A stretch of 64,000 nt of DNA, taken from assembly GCF_023913515.1 (NCBI RefSeq), contig NZ_CP099391.1, forward strand, positions 434,001 to 498,000. The letters run 5' to 3'. The notes beneath the pieces are model-generated. The model searched no databases. It saw nothing but the letters and a program-made list of their open reading frames with translations, and was not told where the DNA came from. This stretch comes from Natronococcus sp. CG52. GTDB taxonomy: Archaea > Halobacteriota > Halobacteria > Halobacteriales > Natrialbaceae. Of this stretch, positions 43,076 to 51,211 are shown one piece after another (the stretch's first letter is position 1; each line of letters begins with the position of its first letter). The position numbers were made by a program, and so were the translations under genes.

Positions 43076-44463
43076 GCGACACTGACTCTCGGCTGCCACG
43101 GACGACGGTTCGAGCGGTCGTCGTCGCTGCGGTCGTCGGCACGATCGCACTCTCGGCTCACGAACCGACGGTCGCTGCCGCCGTACTCGGGGGAACGGCC
43201 CTCGCAGCGACGGCCGCCGAGTTCGACGGATCGCTCCGGCGCGTGGCGCTCGCGTCGGCGCTGCTGCCAACCGTCGTCCTGGGGACGCTCGCCGGCGTCG
43301 GTCAGCCGGCCGGACCGAGCGCCGCCGTGCTGGCGTTCGTCGGCGTGACGCTCGGCTTCGGCATTGGCGCCACCGCCGTCGGCTCGCCGTCGTCGGCCGC
43401 GCTCCGACGGGCGGGAATCGCTGCGGGAGCCGCGACGGCCGTCGTCGTCGCCGTCGGGCTGTTCGCAGTCGGCCTCGAAACGTCGCCCCAGTCGCAGTCG
43501 CCCGTCGACGCAGCGATCTGGTTCACCGGAGACGGACTCTCCGGACTGTTCTTCGGGATCGTCGTCGCTGCGCTCGCGGTCGCGGGCGGACTGCTCGCCG
43601 TACCGCCGGCGGCGTTCGCGACGCCGACCAGCCGCGGGCCGCGGGTCGCGACGAGAGACGCACTGGTGCGGACGGTCGTGCTCGGCGGCATCGTCCTCGC
43701 CGTCGGTCTCGCGGCCGTGGAAGCCGTCGGCTGGATCCTCCCGCCCCTCGAGCGGCTCGTTGCGGCCGTCGTCGAAAGCGCGCTCGTTCGCGGACTGCTC
43801 GCGCTCGTGACGGTCTCGGGCCTCGGATTCGCCGCGCTCGGCGCCGTCGCTCGCCGCTCGTGGCCCCGATCGAGCCGGGAGAACGCCGTCCTCTCGATCG
43901 TCGTCGGCGCGGTCTGCGGAATCGCGATCTCACTCGTTCTCGCCTTCGCCCTCATCGTCGGCGCTCTCGGGGAATCGACCGATACCGCCGCGGCGCTGTC
44001 CGGCGGAGCTGTCGTGGCGCTCGGTGCGGGCGGAGCACTGGCGTGGTACGTCGGAACCTTCGGCAAAGACGGATTCCCGGAACCGGTCGGCGTGATCGCC
44101 GGCGCGCTCGCCGCCGGCGCCGTCGTCGTCGGTGCGCTCGCGGACGGCAGCGCGACCGGACTCGAGGCCGTCCGAACGGGCACAACACCGTTCGTCGCGC
44201 TCGCGGCGAGCCTCCTCGTGTACGATCTCGGTCGGTACGGACGGGGTCTCGCACGCGAGATCGGCCCGGAGGGAGCCACACTGCGACCGCAGCTCGTCCG
44301 GGTCGCCTGGAGCGCTACCGTTGCCGTCGTCGGCGTCGTCGTCGCCGCGTTCGGGCTCTGGGGCGCGACGCTGCTCGAGCCGACGCTGTCCGTGCCGGCC
44401 ACGGCGGGCGTGCTCGCCGGCGTCGTCGCGGTCGTTATCGGGGTGCGGTTCCTGTTACGGTGA
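43072..44463 (+). CDS. Polytopic membrane protein (DUF7519-like)
   Basis: 463 aa with about 11-12 hydrophobic segments, many short Ala/Gly/Val-rich loops (VRAVVVAAVVGTIALSA, RVALASALLPTVVLGTLAGVG, LVTVSGLGFAALGAVARR) and a final pair at VAWSATVAVVGVVVAAFG and AGVLAGVVAVVIGVRFLL. The last gene of the operon, it overlaps the DUF58 stop by four bases. Its own 3' end overlaps the convergent MoxR gene by 9 bases. I place it in the haloarchaeal protein family usually found here (probably DUF7519). Confidence 0.72.
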   Translation: MSDTDSRLPRTTVRAVVVAAVVGTIALSAHEPTVAAAVLGGTALAATAAEFDGSLRRVALASALLPTVVLGTLAGVGQPAGPSAAVLAFVGVTLGFGIGATAVGSPSSAALRRAGIAAGAATAVVVAVGLFAVGLETSPQSQSPVDAAIWFTGDGLSGLFFGIVVAALAVAGGLLAVPPAAFATPTSRGPRVATRDALVRTVVLGGIVLAVGLAAVEAVGWILPPLERLVAAVVESALVRGLLALVTVSGLGFAALGAVARRSWPRSSRENAVLSIVVGAVCGIAISLVLAFALIVGALGESTDTAAALSGGAVVALGAGGALAWYVGTFGKDGFPEPVGVIAGALAAGAVVVGALADGSATGLEAVRTGTTPFVALAASLLVYDLGRYGRGLAREIGPEGATLRPQLVRVAWSATVAVVGVVVAAFGLWGATLLEPTLSVPATAGVLAGVVAVVIGVRFLLR

Positions 44464-45417
44464 GGGAGATTCCATCGCCGGCACGTCGACGGCGTCGAGA
44501 ACCGAGTCGACGACTGCACGACGGGTCGCCCCCTGGATGCTCGCCTCCGGATCCAGAACGAGACGGTGGGCGAGCGCGGGTCCGGCGATACGCTTGACGT
44601 CGTCCGGAACGACGTAGTCGCGGCCGTCGAGGACCGCCCGCGCGCGACTCACTTCGAACAGCCGCTGGACGCCCCGCGGCGAGACGCCGACGTCGACGCG
44701 GCCGTCCGTGCGCGTCCTGCGGCAGATCTCGCCGATGTAGTCTCGCACCGGCCCCTCGACGGCGACGGACTCGGGCACCCGCTGGAGGTCGAGCACCGCC
44801 TCGCGGTCGACGGCAGGTTCGACGGTCGGCTCCGGACGATCGCGGTCGGCCCGACGGTCGATCAGCTCCCGCGTGCCGTCGGCGTCGGGATAGCCGAGCG
44901 AGGTTTTGATCATGAACCGATCTCGCTGGGCCTCCGGGAGTTCGAACGTCCCCTCCTGTTCGACGGGGTTCTGCGTCGCGATGACGACGAACGGATCCGG
45001 AAGCTCGTGGGTCTCGCCGTCGACCGTGACCTGTCCCTCCTCCATCGCCTCGAGCAGCGCGGACTGGGTCTTCGGCGGCGCGCGGTTGATCTCGTCGGCC
45101 AGCACGACGTTCGCGAACACCGGACCGGGAGTGAAGCGAAACTCGCCGGTCTCCTCCTCGAAGACGTACGAGCCGGTGACGTCGGCCGGCATGAGGTCGG
45201 GCGTGAACTGGATCCGGGAAAATGCGAGACCGAGCGCGGTGGCGAACGACCGCGCGGTCAGCGTCTTGCCCGTTCCGGGCACGTCCTCGAGGAGGACGTG
45301 TCCGCGGGCGAGCACTCCGGCGGTGACGTCTTCCAGGACGGTCCGATCGGCGACCACTGCGGAGAGGATCTCGTCGACGACGGCGTCGGCCGTCGTCGCG
45401 GCGTCGGGGACTGACAT
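44455..45417 (-). CDS. MoxR-type AAA+ ATPase
   Basis: 320 aa. Walker A is LLEDVPGTGKTLTARSFA (about 45-60), followed by IQFTPDLMPADVTGSYVFEEETGEFRFTPGPVFANVVLADEINRAPPKTQSALLEAMEEGQVTVDG with Walker B, then FVVIATQNPVEQEGTFELPEAQRDRFM and the second region GVSPRGVQRLFEVSRARAVLDGRDYVVPDDV (sensor 2). MoxR ATPases act as chaperones with vWA proteins, usually the neighbouring DUF58 gene. Here the gene faces the operon, and the two 3' ends overlap by 9 bases, which may couple their transcription. Confidence 0.94.
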   Translation of the reverse strand: MSVPDAATTADAVVDEILSAVVADRTVLEDVTAGVLARGHVLLEDVPGTGKTLTARSFATALGLAFSRIQFTPDLMPADVTGSYVFEEETGEFRFTPGPVFANVVLADEINRAPPKTQSALLEAMEEGQVTVDGETHELPDPFVVIATQNPVEQEGTFELPEAQRDRFMIKTSLGYPDADGTRELIDRRADRDRPEPTVEPAVDREAVLDLQRVPESVAVEGPVRDYIGEICRRTRTDGRVDVGVSPRGVQRLFEVSRARAVLDGRDYVVPDDVKRIAGPALAHRLVLDPEASIQGATRRAVVDSVLDAVDVPAMESPSP

Positions 45418-45556
45418 ATCCAGTACCCGTCGCTTCGTTGACTTATAGTTCCCGCAACCGACCGCTGACGGTCGCCTCGGGGACGGTACCGGCCGCTCGG
45501 AAGCGGTGCACGCGCATACAGGCGCCGAGCGCAAGACCGTCGTTCCCGTCACGATA

Positions 45557-45671
45557 CTATAGTAGCCACTGACAGTCAGTGCACACCCGATCGCACGACA
45601 GGAGCGAGCGAAGCAAGCGAGAACCGCGCACAGTGCGATCGGTGTGGAAATCGTTTCAGTTGTTACTATAG
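45557..45671 (+). repeat. Palindromic repeat family, copy A
   Basis: A 115-base inverted repeat, left arm CTATAGTAG...CACTGACAGTCAGTGCAC then CCCGATCGCACGACAGGAGCG; the right arm, read back, is CTATAGTAACAACTGAAACG followed by CACACCGATCGCAC. A possible CGAT direct duplication lies near each end. It lies between moxR and the second SDR pseudogene. Copies B and C share the same ends. Confidence 0.82.
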
Positions 45672-45673
45672 CG

Positions 45674-46003
45674 ATGAACGTTCGACGACTCACCGGTATT
45701 CGAGGCGGCGGACAGGGACTCGCGGAGCAGGTGATCGTGATCACCGGCGCCTCGTCGGGCATCGGGCTGACGACCGCGCGGATGGCGGCGGACCGCGGTG
45801 CGCGCGTCGTCCTCGCGGCGCGGAGCCAGGACGCCCTGCGGGAGGCGACCGAGGGGATCGAGGACGAGGGCCACGTCGCCGAGTCGAGTCTCTACACCCG
45901 GCTCCGAAAGCGCGGGCGGACGCCGAGCGGGGCGGTCCTCGGTCTCGGCGTCGCCGGGATTCTCTACGCAAGGTACGGGGCGCTTCGCAGCGAGGATCGG
46001 TAG
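45674..46003 (+). pseudogene. SDR family oxidoreductase remnant with internal deletion (second copy)
   Basis: The ATG at 45674 follows directly after the palindromic repeat. The translation has a normal SDR start: EQVIVITGASSGIGLTTARM, AADRGARVVLAARSQDALREATEGIEDEG. At about residue 65 it jumps to HVAESSLYTRLRKRGRTPSGAVLGLGVAGILYAR, which looks like the C-terminal membrane tail of haloarchaeal SDR proteins. The central part with the catalytic Ser-Tyr-Lys is gone. At 109 aa the product cannot be an enzyme. It parallels the remnant at 3181-3465 in losing the middle of the gene. Confidence 0.72.
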
Positions 46004-46077
46004 TCGATCGCGGCCGGTTGAAACCGCCGGCCGATCGTTGGACGCCGTCTCGAACCGCGTGACGGACGCGTTCCTCC

Positions 46078-47097
46078 TTACGTCGTCCCGGACTCGCCCT
46101 CGAGTCGGTCGTAGTTACCGTCGACGACCTCGAGGACCGCGATCAGGGCGCCGACGATAACGGGACCGAAAAACAGGCCCATGACGCCGAACGCGTAGAT
46201 CCCCCCGAGCACGCCCACGATGATCACGGCGGGACTGATCTCGGCGTAGCGGTCGACGACGATCGGGCGAAGGTAGTCGTCGGAGACGCCGACGATGATC
46301 GTGCTGTAGACGGTGAGCGCCACGGCGAGCGCCGGCTGACCGGTCAGGAAGAGGTAGATCGCGGCGGGGCCCCACACCAGCGGCGCACCGATGAGCGGCA
46401 CGAGCGCGAGGATGACCATGACGAACGTCCAGAACGCGGCGTTCGGGATACCGACTGCGAACAGCCCCAGACCGGCGATGACGCCCTGGATGATCGCGAT
46501 CAGGACGTGACCGGCCATGACGGCCCACATGACCTCGTCGAGTTCACCGTAGAGGTCGTCCTGAACGTCGCTCGGCAGCGGCGTGATACTGCGGATCCAG
46601 CCCATCAGCTCTTCTCCCTCCTTGAGCAGATAGTAGAGCAGGAACAGCGCCAGCCCGAAGCCGATCACTGCGTGAGTGACCGCGCTGAACCAGGCCGTCG
46701 CCTGTTCGAGCACGATCGTGCCGACCTGCTGGGTCGAGTCGGCGGCGGTGCCGACCAGGTCGACGCTCATCCCGGTCCGGTCCTGGATTATCCGCTCGAG
46801 TTCGTCCAGTTGAACCGTATCGGAGTCGAGACGCTGGACGATGTTCGCGGCGTCTTCGGCGATCACCGCGGCGACGAGCACGAACGGGACGATGAACCCG
46901 ACGACCGCGAGGCCGACGAGCGAGAACGCGGCGATCGCCGGCGAGACGTGCCCCTCGAGGCGCTTCTGAAGCGGAAAGAGCACGAACCCGAGCAGGACCG
47001 CCAGGAGAACGTACTGGAGAAAGGGAACGACGAGTTGCCAGGTGAGATACGCGAAGATCGTGACGAGGGCGAGAAGATATCCCTTGCTGAGATTCAC
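46078..47097 (-). CDS. AI-2E family (UPF0118) membrane transporter/permease
   Basis: 339 aa from a GTG at 47097 (MNLSKGYLLALVTIFAYLTW), with a T-rich ATTTTATC-like box about 26 bases upstream. About eight hydrophobic segments, with the family landmarks VLLGFVLFPLQKRLEGHVSPAIAAF, FGLALFLLYYLLKEGEEL, FAVGIPNAAFWTFVMVILALVPLIGAPLVWGPAAIYLF and DDYLRPIVVDRYAEISPAVIIVGVLGG. AI-2E proteins were linked to autoinducer-2 export and, in some cases, to Na+/H+ exchange; the substrate is uncertain. Confidence 0.9.
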   Translation of the reverse strand: MNLSKGYLLALVTIFAYLTWQLVVPFLQYVLLAVLLGFVLFPLQKRLEGHVSPAIAAFSLVGLAVVGFIVPFVLVAAVIAEDAANIVQRLDSDTVQLDELERIIQDRTGMSVDLVGTAADSTQQVGTIVLEQATAWFSAVTHAVIGFGLALFLLYYLLKEGEELMGWIRSITPLPSDVQDDLYGELDEVMWAVMAGHVLIAIIQGVIAGLGLFAVGIPNAAFWTFVMVILALVPLIGAPLVWGPAAIYLFLTGQPALAVALTVYSTIIVGVSDDYLRPIVVDRYAEISPAVIIVGVLGGIYAFGVMGLFFGPVIVGALIAVLEVVDGNYDRLEGESGTT

Positions 47098-47212
47098 GGA
47101 TTAGCCATCGGCGGTCACGAAGATAAAACCGAACCCGACATATTCCAACAGAAGAGTGTCGTAGACAGCCGCAACACGGCTTCAAGGGTCTGGTTGGCCA
47201 AGTACGGCACGG

Positions 47213-47938
47213 ATGTCTACCCAGCTCGATCCCCTCTCTCTATCGGCGGATCTTCTGTACACGGTCAAGACCGAGGGGACTCACGACTGGTTGCGAACGC
47301 ACCTGGCGACGCTCGATCGATCCCGGCTGGAACGGGCCCTCTCCAGTCGCGAGCAGCGGCTCTCGTTCTGGCTCAACTGCTACAACGCCTACGCTCAACT
47401 ACTGCTCGAGGAGACCCCGGAACTGCTCGAGGGCGGCATCGTCGACCGCTGGAAGTTCTTCGTTCGGGATCGGATCCCCGTCGCCGGCGTCTGGCTGAGC
47501 CTCAACGACGTTCTGCACGGGATGCTTCGACGTTCGAAACACCCCTGGGGGTTCGGGTACGTACCGCGCCCGTTCCCCTCACCGTTCGAACGGCGGTTTC
47601 GTCTCGAGATGTGCGAGCCGCGGGTCCACTTTGCGGTCAGCCGCGGTAGTGAGCACTGTCCGCCGGTCGCGGTCTACTCCGCGGACGACGTCGACGAGGA
47701 ACTGGACATCGCGATCCGGTGGTACTTAGAGGAGACCGTCAGCTACGACGCCGACGACGATACGGCGACGATCCCGCGGCTCTTCCGGCGGTACCGCGGC
47801 GACTTCGGCGGCAAACGCGGGATTCGCGAGTTCCTCCGCGAGTACGACGCGATCCCCTCGGACGCGACGCCGTCGCTCGAGTACGAACGACTCGATCGAC
47901 GCGACGGCTTCGACCTCGACGAGTTCGCCGACCGGTGA
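47213..47938 (+). CDS. DUF547 domain protein
   Basis: 241 aa. The DUF547 core is SREQRLSFWLNCYNAYAQLLLEE near residue 45, VWLSLNDVLHGMLRRSKHPWGFGY near 100, EPRVHFAVSRGSEHCPPVAVYSADDVDEELD and FRRYRGDFGGKRGIREFLREY. The Cys-His-bearing RVHFAVSRGSEHCPP block suggests a papain-like hydrolase fold, but function is unknown. No signal peptide is seen. Confidence 0.87.
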   Translation: MSTQLDPLSLSADLLYTVKTEGTHDWLRTHLATLDRSRLERALSSREQRLSFWLNCYNAYAQLLLEETPELLEGGIVDRWKFFVRDRIPVAGVWLSLNDVLHGMLRRSKHPWGFGYVPRPFPSPFERRFRLEMCEPRVHFAVSRGSEHCPPVAVYSADDVDEELDIAIRWYLEETVSYDADDDTATIPRLFRRYRGDFGGKRGIREFLREYDAIPSDATPSLEYERLDRRDGFDLDEFADR

Positions 47939-47965
47939 GTCCGGCGTTTCCCGGTCGATGAGCCG

Positions 47966-48472
47966 TTACGACGCGTCGCGGCGTTCGATACGCGCGGTCG
48001 GCGCGTTTCGCATGACGCCGCGCGCCGCTCGCTCGGCGTTCGACCGCGAGGTGTACCCCTCGCCGCTGTCGGCGATGATGTTCCCGTTCCAGTGGACCAG
48101 CCGCCAGCGCCACTCGTCGGCGCGGTCCCGGTACACCTCGAAGCGACTCCGTCGGCCGTCCTCCTGACTGATCTCGACTCGCTCGCTCTCGCTCGCGCCG
48201 TCCGACTCGTCACCCTCCGGGTCCGCAACGCGAACGCTGGTTCCGTCGGGATCGTCCCACTCGAGTTCGAACTCGAGTTCGGTTATCTCCTCCTCGTGCT
48301 CGGCCTCGATCTCGGCGACGACCCTGGCGGGGACGTCGACGCTGAGGCGAGTCTCCGCCGTGTGCAGTTCGACGGTGGTCCCGTCCTCGAGCGCGTCCGC
48401 GAACTCGCGGAAGATCTCGGCCAAGTCGGCTCGGTCGTAGGCGTGCTCGAGTTCGAACAGCGTGTCTGCCAT
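47966..48472 (-). CDS. Amphi-Trp domain plus DUF1508-like (YegP) protein
   Basis: 168 aa from ATG 48472 (MADTLFELEHAYDRADLAEI). The N-terminal part FREFADALEDGTTVELHTAE to EFELEWDD is the amphi-Trp domain. The C-terminal RSRFEVYRDRADEWRWRLVHWNGNIIADSGEGYTSRSNAERA is the DUF1508/YegP-like strand repeat. Both are small stand-alone folds found together in haloarchaea with no known function. It converges with the DUF547 gene. Confidence 0.8.
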   Translation of the reverse strand: MADTLFELEHAYDRADLAEIFREFADALEDGTTVELHTAETRLSVDVPARVVAEIEAEHEEEITELEFELEWDDPDGTSVRVADPEGDESDGASESERVEISQEDGRRSRFEVYRDRADEWRWRLVHWNGNIIADSGEGYTSRSNAERAARGVMRNAPTARIERRDAS

Positions 48473-48636
48473 ACCCACCCCTAGGAGACGCGTCCGGTTA
48501 GCGCTTTCACCGGCGTCCTCGACGCGGTGCTCGACGGAGCCGCTTCGTCTCGAGACCGCTGCGTCGAAAGCGACCGTCAACTACCGGTGGAAATGGCGGA
48601 AAGCGTATCGCTGGGTGTGGAGATCGATCAGCCCTG

Positions 48637-48898
48637 GTGGAAACCGCGTCCACGACGCCACACGGGTTTGGCCGCGTGCAGTTTGCGTCCACCTGCTACG
48701 TCGGTCTCGGCGTCGCCAGTACGCTGGCGGTGATCGCGCACGGTCTTGCCGCCCGAACTCGCGTTCGTCGCGTTCCTCGCCGCGTGCGCCGCCCCCCTCG
48801 TTCCGTTCCGACCTCCGTTTCGACGGCTTCACCCACCAGCTCCGACGACTGACTCGGTGAGAAACCGATATCGGCGAGGCTGGCGGCGTCAACGGTGA
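48637..48898 (+). pseudogene. Possible frameshifted small membrane protein
   Basis: In one frame FASTCYVGLGVASTLAVIAHGL is a TM-like segment (from 48637); after about 48745 the coding look moves to another frame as LPPELAFVAFLAACAAPLVPF, a second TM-like segment ending at TGA 48896-48898. Together they read as a two-TM protein broken by a frameshift. Short and unconfirmed. Confidence 0.25.
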
Positions 48899-48925
48899 TC
48901 TCGACGAAAACCTTGGTTCGGCCGG

Positions 48926-49654
48926 TTACAGCTCCGTCGTGGCCTCGAGCGCGATGTCGATCGCGCGGCCGACGTTGTTCTTCGCCTTCTCGGGGAGTTC
49001 GTCGTCCTCGGTATCGGTCCCCTTCTGGGTTCCCTCGACGAGGTTGCCGTCGACGGTACAGATCGCGCCCGCGCGGAGTCCGCGCCGACGCGCCAGCGTG
49101 AAGACCGCGGCGGCCTCCATCTCGACCGAGAGCATCCCTCCGGCTTCCCAGTTCTCGACGTACTCCTCGGTCTCGGCGTAGTAGGCGTCGTCGGAGGCGA
49201 TCGGTCCGACGTGGACGTCTTCGTTATTGGCTTCGGCGGAGTCGACGAGCGACGAGAGAACCCCGTAATCGGGGACCGCCGGGTACTCGACGTCCTCGTA
49301 CCGCTTCGAGGTCCCCTCGTTCTTTGCCGCGCCGGTCGCGACGATCATGTCGCCGATCTCGATGTCGGACTGGAGCGCGCCGGTCGTCCCGACGCGGATG
49401 AACGTCTCGACGCCGACGTTCGCCATCTCCTCGAGCGCGATGGCCGCGGAGGGACAGCCGATCCCGGTCGAGCAGATCGTCAGCTCCCGATCGCCGTACG
49501 TCGCGTTGACGACCTTGTACTCGCGGTTCTGGGCGACGGTCTCCGCCTCGTCACAGTGGTCGGCGATGCGGTCGACGCGGCCCGGATCGCCCGGGATGAG
49601 CGCGATATCGGAAAGCTCTCCGTCGTCGACCAGCAGGTGTGGCTGCGTTGCCAT
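48926..49654 (-). CDS. udp: Nucleoside phosphorylase (uridine phosphorylase-like)
   Basis: 242 aa. PNP/UDP family: VDDGELSDIALIPGDPGRVDRIADHCDE, then TGIGCPSAAIALEEMANVGVETFIRVGTTGALQSDIEIGDMIVATGAAK, and GGMLSVEMEAAAVFTLARRRGLRAGAICTVDGNLVEGTQ with the phosphate and ribose-binding residues. It cleaves nucleosides to a base and (deoxy)ribose-1-phosphate. With the PfkB kinase, R15P isomerase and DeoC downstream it fits a nucleoside-degradation pathway. Exact nucleoside preference (uridine, guanosine) is not decided by the sequence. Confidence 0.88.
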   Translation of the reverse strand: MATQPHLLVDDGELSDIALIPGDPGRVDRIADHCDEAETVAQNREYKVVNATYGDRELTICSTGIGCPSAAIALEEMANVGVETFIRVGTTGALQSDIEIGDMIVATGAAKNEGTSKRYEDVEYPAVPDYGVLSSLVDSAEANNEDVHVGPIASDDAYYAETEEYVENWEAGGMLSVEMEAAAVFTLARRRGLRAGAICTVDGNLVEGTQKGTDTEDDELPEKAKNNVGRAIDIALEATTEL

Positions 49655-49776
49655 ACGCCCGCGTTCCGCGGGCGTCGAGAAAAAAGATTCGAGGACGAGT
49701 CCCGACCGTCCACCGGTCGGCGATCCTCGACGCCATCCCTGGCCCCCACCAAGGGTCGATCGAATCGAACGGCAAG

Positions 49777-50079
49777 TTACCTGGACGGATACACCTCGAC
49801 CTTGTCGGATCTGACAGCGACCGTGAGCTCGTCGACCTCGAACACGACTTTGCCGATCGACCGGTCGTGTCCGCTGTGAGTGGTCCCGAAGAGCGAATCG
49901 AGCGCTTCGGGATCGACGTAGTCGTACAGCCGGACGCTAGATGCGGTAACGTCCTCGCCGTGGTATGCTGCCAGGGCCGTTGCAACGGCGATACTTGGCG
50001 GTTCGTTCTCGTTTCGATCGTACTGGACGCGCTGACCGAATTCGCATCCAGGGGACTCTCCTCTCGTTCGTTCCTTCAT
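49777..50079 (-). CDS. HalOD1 output-domain protein
   Basis: 100 aa: PPSIAVATALAAYHGEDVTASSVRLYDYVDPEALDSLF and IGKVVFEVDELTVAVRSDKVEVYPS make the HalOD1 domain, an archaeal module with no known biochemical activity. HalOD1 proteins are widespread in haloarchaea and often lie in signal-transduction contexts. The first 20 residues are hydrophilic. It is a stand-alone gene. Confidence 0.82.
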   Translation of the reverse strand: MKERTRGESPGCEFGQRVQYDRNENEPPSIAVATALAAYHGEDVTASSVRLYDYVDPEALDSLFGTTHSGHDRSIGKVVFEVDELTVAVRSDKVEVYPSR

Positions 50080-50264
50080 GTCTCTCAGTCACGTCTCCGT
50101 GACTACCCGTGCGAGTGGCCAACGCCACTTGACAAATAGGTACCGCTACCTAACACCGATTGAGAATCGTCGGACGCGTGCCGTTCGTCCGTCACTCGAC
50201 CGTCATTCGTGTGTCTGACACGTGCACTTCTCCTGTCATACGGAAGTGTATAAAGAACTACCGC

Positions 50265-51167
50265 TCAGTGGCGGTCCGCGAGAAACGACTCGACCTCCGC
50301 TGCGGACGGAACGTTGCGTGCCCCCTCTCGGATCGCCGTGAGCGCACCGCAGGCGTTCGCGTACTCGAGCGCTCGTTCGACGTCGAACTCGTCGCCGTCC
50401 AGGGGCACGCCCGCTATCGTCGTTGCGATAAATCCGGCGGCGAAGGCGTCGCCAGCTCCGGCCGTATCGACCGACTCGATCTCGAATCCGGGATGGACGA
50501 AGGTTCCGTCCGGCGTGTGCACCTCCGCGCCGTCGGCACCGTGTTTGACGACGACCATCTGGTCGACGAAATCTGACCCGATGTACTCGTCCTCGAGCAT
50601 CGTTTCGGCCTCCCGATCGTTCACGAAGATGATGTCGGCCAGCGAGAGCGCCTCGCCGTAGTCGCGGTCGTCGAGACGGCGGCCGGGATCGAAACTGACG
50701 ACGAGATCGGCCTCGCTCGCGATCGACGCGATTTCCGCCGCGGTATCCGGCCGCTGGCTCGTCAGGTGAACGTGGTTCGCCGCCCGGATGCGTTCCGGAT
50801 CGAGATCCGCCGGCGTCACGGCTTCGTTGACGCCGTCGTTGCCGAGGACCGCGACCTCGCCGCTGTCTTCCACCAGCAGGTACTTGACCGCCGTGTTCGC
50901 CCCGTCGACGATCCGTACGCCGTCCATCGAGACCCCGGCCTCCTCGAGTTCGTGGCGAGCGAGCAGTCCGTTGTCGTCGTCGCCGACGCTTCCGATGAGT
51001 CCGGCGTCGATCTCGAGTCCGGCGAGGGTCGCGGCGACGTTCGCGGCGCTCCCGCCGCCGGACTGGTGCTGTGAGCGGATCGACGCTTCGCCGTCGGCGG
51101 CGGGGAGTCGATCGATACGTAGCGTCACGTCCCAGTTGACGTGACCGGCAGTGAGGACCGTAACCAT
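50265..51167 (-). CDS. PfkB-family carbohydrate kinase
   Basis: 300 aa. PfkB features: AGHVNWDVTLRIDRLPAADGEAS, QSGGGSAANVAATLAGLEIDAGLIGSVGDDDNGLL, IFVNDREAETML and the ATP/Mg signature SVDTAGAGDAFAAGFIATTI near residue 250 (catalytic Asp in GAGDAF). It phosphorylates a sugar or sugar phosphate with ATP. In haloarchaea a PfkB protein acts as ribose-1-phosphate kinase in the pentose bisphosphate route, which suits its neighbours (nucleoside phosphorylase, R15P isomerase). The substrate remains to be tested. Confidence 0.92.
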   Translation of the reverse strand: MVTVLTAGHVNWDVTLRIDRLPAADGEASIRSQHQSGGGSAANVAATLAGLEIDAGLIGSVGDDDNGLLARHELEEAGVSMDGVRIVDGANTAVKYLLVEDSGEVAVLGNDGVNEAVTPADLDPERIRAANHVHLTSQRPDTAAEIASIASEADLVVSFDPGRRLDDRDYGEALSLADIIFVNDREAETMLEDEYIGSDFVDQMVVVKHGADGAEVHTPDGTFVHPGFEIESVDTAGAGDAFAAGFIATTIAGVPLDGDEFDVERALEYANACGALTAIREGARNVPSAAEVESFLADRH

Positions 51168-51211
51168 AGTAGATCGGGGATATCGGGCAGACGATTTCAG
51201 CGCCTAAAAGT

